Part shown: positions 4,653 through 5,956 of the stretch, one piece after another
Position numbering within the stretch: position 1 is the stretch's first letter
Layout: the number at the start of each line of letters is the position of its first letter
DNA from: Betaproteobacteria bacterium RIFCSPLOWO2_02_FULL_62_17
Lineage (GTDB): Bacteria; Pseudomonadota; Gammaproteobacteria; Burkholderiales; SG8-39
NCBI GenBank assembly: GCA_001770355.1
Contig: MEQV01000090.1
Span: forward strand, 1-5,956
Reading direction: 5' to 3'
Length of the DNA stretch: 5,956 bases
Notes under the pieces: model-generated
Databases searched by the model: none
What the model was told of the DNA's origin: nothing
Seen by the model: the letters and a program-made list of their open reading frames with translations, nothing else
Made by a program: the position numbers and the translations under genes

Positions 4653-5956
4653 ATGAGCGCGATCGTACGGCTTCCCGACGGCATGGGCAGTCCCATGGGC
4701 AATGTTTCTGGCGCCGCGGCAACGGCAAGTAAGGACCCCAGCTATCAGATTCCCTACGAAGACCTGCGCGGCTGGATCGCGCAAGCCGAAAAGCTCGGGG
4801 AACTCCGCCATGTCAAGGGCGCCACCTGGCAGGAGGAAATGGGCATGGCTGCGGAGCTGGTGCAGCACGACGAGAACGCACCCTGCGTGCTCTTCGACGA
4901 GGTACCGGGCTGCCGCAAAGGCGAGCGCCTGCTGACCAATTTCTTCGGCGGCCGGCGGCGCAATATGACGCTTGGCTTCCCCTTGCATTTCAACAAGCTC
5001 GAACTCTCGCAGGCGTTCCTCGATTGCTACATGCGCGAGCTGAAGCCTATCCCCCATCAGTTCGTCGAAACCGGCCCGGTGATGGAGAACGTGATCACCG
5101 GCGACGACATCGACATCACCCGCTTCCCCGTGCCGCTGTGGCACGAGGGCGACGGCGGGCGCTATGTCGGGACAGGCAGCTATAACATCACCATCGACCC
5201 CGAGGAGAAGTGGATCAATGTGGGCACCTACCGGGTGATGATCCACGACCGCAACACGCTGGGGTTCTACATGTCCCCGGGCAAGCATGGGCGCATCCAC
5301 CGCGACAAATACGAGGCCCGCAATGAACCGATGCCCGTGGTTGTGGTGATCGGCGGGGACCCGCTGCAGTTCCTGGTCGCTTGCAGCGAGATGCCCTACG
5401 GCGTGTGCGAACTCGATATTGCCGGCGGTTTGCGCGGCAAGGCGGTGAAAGTCGTGAAAGGCCCGGTCACCGGTCTGCCGATCCCCGCAAACGCCGAGAT
5501 GGTGATCGAGGGATTCGTGCAGCCCCACAAGCGCAGGCTGGAGGGACCCTTTGGCGAGTGGACCGGCTACTACGGCAGCGACGTGCGCGAGGAACCAGTG
5601 CTGGACATCAAGGCGATCTACCACCGCAACGATCCGATTATTCTTGGTTGCCCGCCGCAGCGGCCGCCCGAGGAACAGGCGCGCTACCGCGCGGTCACCC
5701 GCTCCGCCCTGATCCGCAAGAATGTGCTGGAGGCGGGCGTACCCGACGTCACCGCGGTATGGGCGCATGAGGTGGGCGGCTCGCGCCTGCTGCTCGGGGT
5801 CTCCATCAAGCAGCGCTACGCCGGCCACTCCAAACAGGCCGGGCATGTCGCCGCGATGTGCCATGCGGGCGCCTATGCGGGTAAGTATGTGATCGTGGTC
5901 GACGACGACATCGACGTCAGCAACCTGGAGGACCTGATCTGGGCGATGTGCACCCG
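4653..5956 (+). CDS. UbiD-family decarboxylase, canonical active site, C-terminus beyond right edge
   Basis: The frame is open from the ATG at 4653 to the right edge: 434 codons of a family usually 450-500 long, so little is probably missing. UbiD enzymes use prenylated FMN, made by a UbiX partner, plus a divalent metal for reversible decarboxylation of unsaturated or aromatic acids. All six Fdc1 positions I could place are kept at near-identical spacing: Asn189 and Arg194 (NVGTYR), His212 (GKHG), Glu253 (CELDIAGG), and Glu297 and Glu302 (EGPFGEWTGYY). They correspond to Asn168, Arg173, His191, Glu233, Glu277 and Glu282. Further landmarks are VIGGDP (231-236), PANAEMVIEG (277-286) and the C-terminal 'VIVVDDDIDVSNLEDLIWAM' block. 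The first 32 residues or so are a non-conserved Gly/Ala-rich extension. It is transcribed divergently from the IclR gene and is only distantly similar to the UbiD-like protein at 1959-3530. The two could act on different intermediates or form a mixed complex. No UbiX gene is in the window. Confidence 0.95.
   Translation, partial: MSAIVRLPDGMGSPMGNVSGAAATASKDPSYQIPYEDLRGWIAQAEKLGELRHVKGATWQEEMGMAAELVQHDENAPCVLFDEVPGCRKGERLLTNFFGGRRRNMTLGFPLHFNKLELSQAFLDCYMRELKPIPHQFVETGPVMENVITGDDIDITRFPVPLWHEGDGGRYVGTGSYNITIDPEEKWINVGTYRVMIHDRNTLGFYMSPGKHGRIHRDKYEARNEPMPVVVVIGGDPLQFLVACSEMPYGVCELDIAGGLRGKAVKVVKGPVTGLPIPANAEMVIEGFVQPHKRRLEGPFGEWTGYYGSDVREEPVLDIKAIYHRNDPIILGCPPQRPPEEQARYRAVTRSALIRKNVLEAGVPDVTAVWAHEVGGSRLLLGVSIKQRYAGHSKQAGHVAAMCHAGAYAGKYVIVVDDDIDVSNLEDLIWAMCT

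Noticed and set aside
4541..4732. 63-codon frame in the leader of the plus-strand UbiD gene, a possible leader peptide
   Set aside because: Its ATG lies within the predicted promoter, upstream of the likely transcript start, has no ribosome site, and the frame runs into the UbiD gene in another phase.
4575..5864. 429-codon open frame on the minus strand
   Set aside because: It is the antisense shadow of the plus-strand UbiD gene, which carries all the family active-site residues.

Overview
The window looks like a GC-rich proteobacterial chromosome, most likely a betaproteobacterium of the Burkholderiales. That assignment rests on general style only: strong GC bias at third codon positions, an IclR-family regulator next to a class III CoA-transferase and UbiD-type enzymes, and tight gene packing. 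No rRNA, tRNA, insertion sequence, CRISPR array or phage-like gene was seen. Almost all of the window is coding.

Layout. Positions 1-4389 hold three genes on the minus strand, read right to left. They are an IclR-family regulator (4389-3571), a divergent UbiD-family decarboxylase (3530-1959) and a large tandem CaiB/BaiF (class III) CoA-transferase (1921 to beyond the left edge). The gaps are only 40 and 37 bp, so they probably form one operon. Positions 4390-4652 are a 263-bp, AT-rich divergent intergenic region packed with dyad symmetries. From 4653 to the right edge runs a second UbiD-family decarboxylase on the plus strand, also cut by the window.

How the parts may work together. The CoA-transferase would activate a carboxylic acid as its CoA thioester. 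One or both UbiD-like enzymes, which in this family use prenylated FMN and a divalent metal, would then decarboxylate (or carboxylate) an unsaturated or aromatic acid or its thioester. The IclR protein would sense a pathway compound and control both transcription units from the shared intergenic region. The closest described logic I know is anaerobic phthalate catabolism, where class III CoA-transferase subunits make phthaloyl-CoA and a UbiD-like phthaloyl-CoA decarboxylase acts on it. The substrate here cannot be read from the sequence.

Most notable points. (1) The two UbiD proteins differ at the active site: the plus-strand one keeps all six residues I could match to Fdc1, while the minus-strand one has His where the Asn metal ligand is expected and lacks the first Glu of the EGPFGE motif. 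(2) The CoA-transferase is a fused tandem whose first half has Ala at the expected catalytic Asp and whose second half has Glu. (3) Two copies of a TTCCA-N5-TGGAA type operator lie about 146 bp apart, one over a likely iclR -10 element and the other at the predicted start of the plus-strand transcript.
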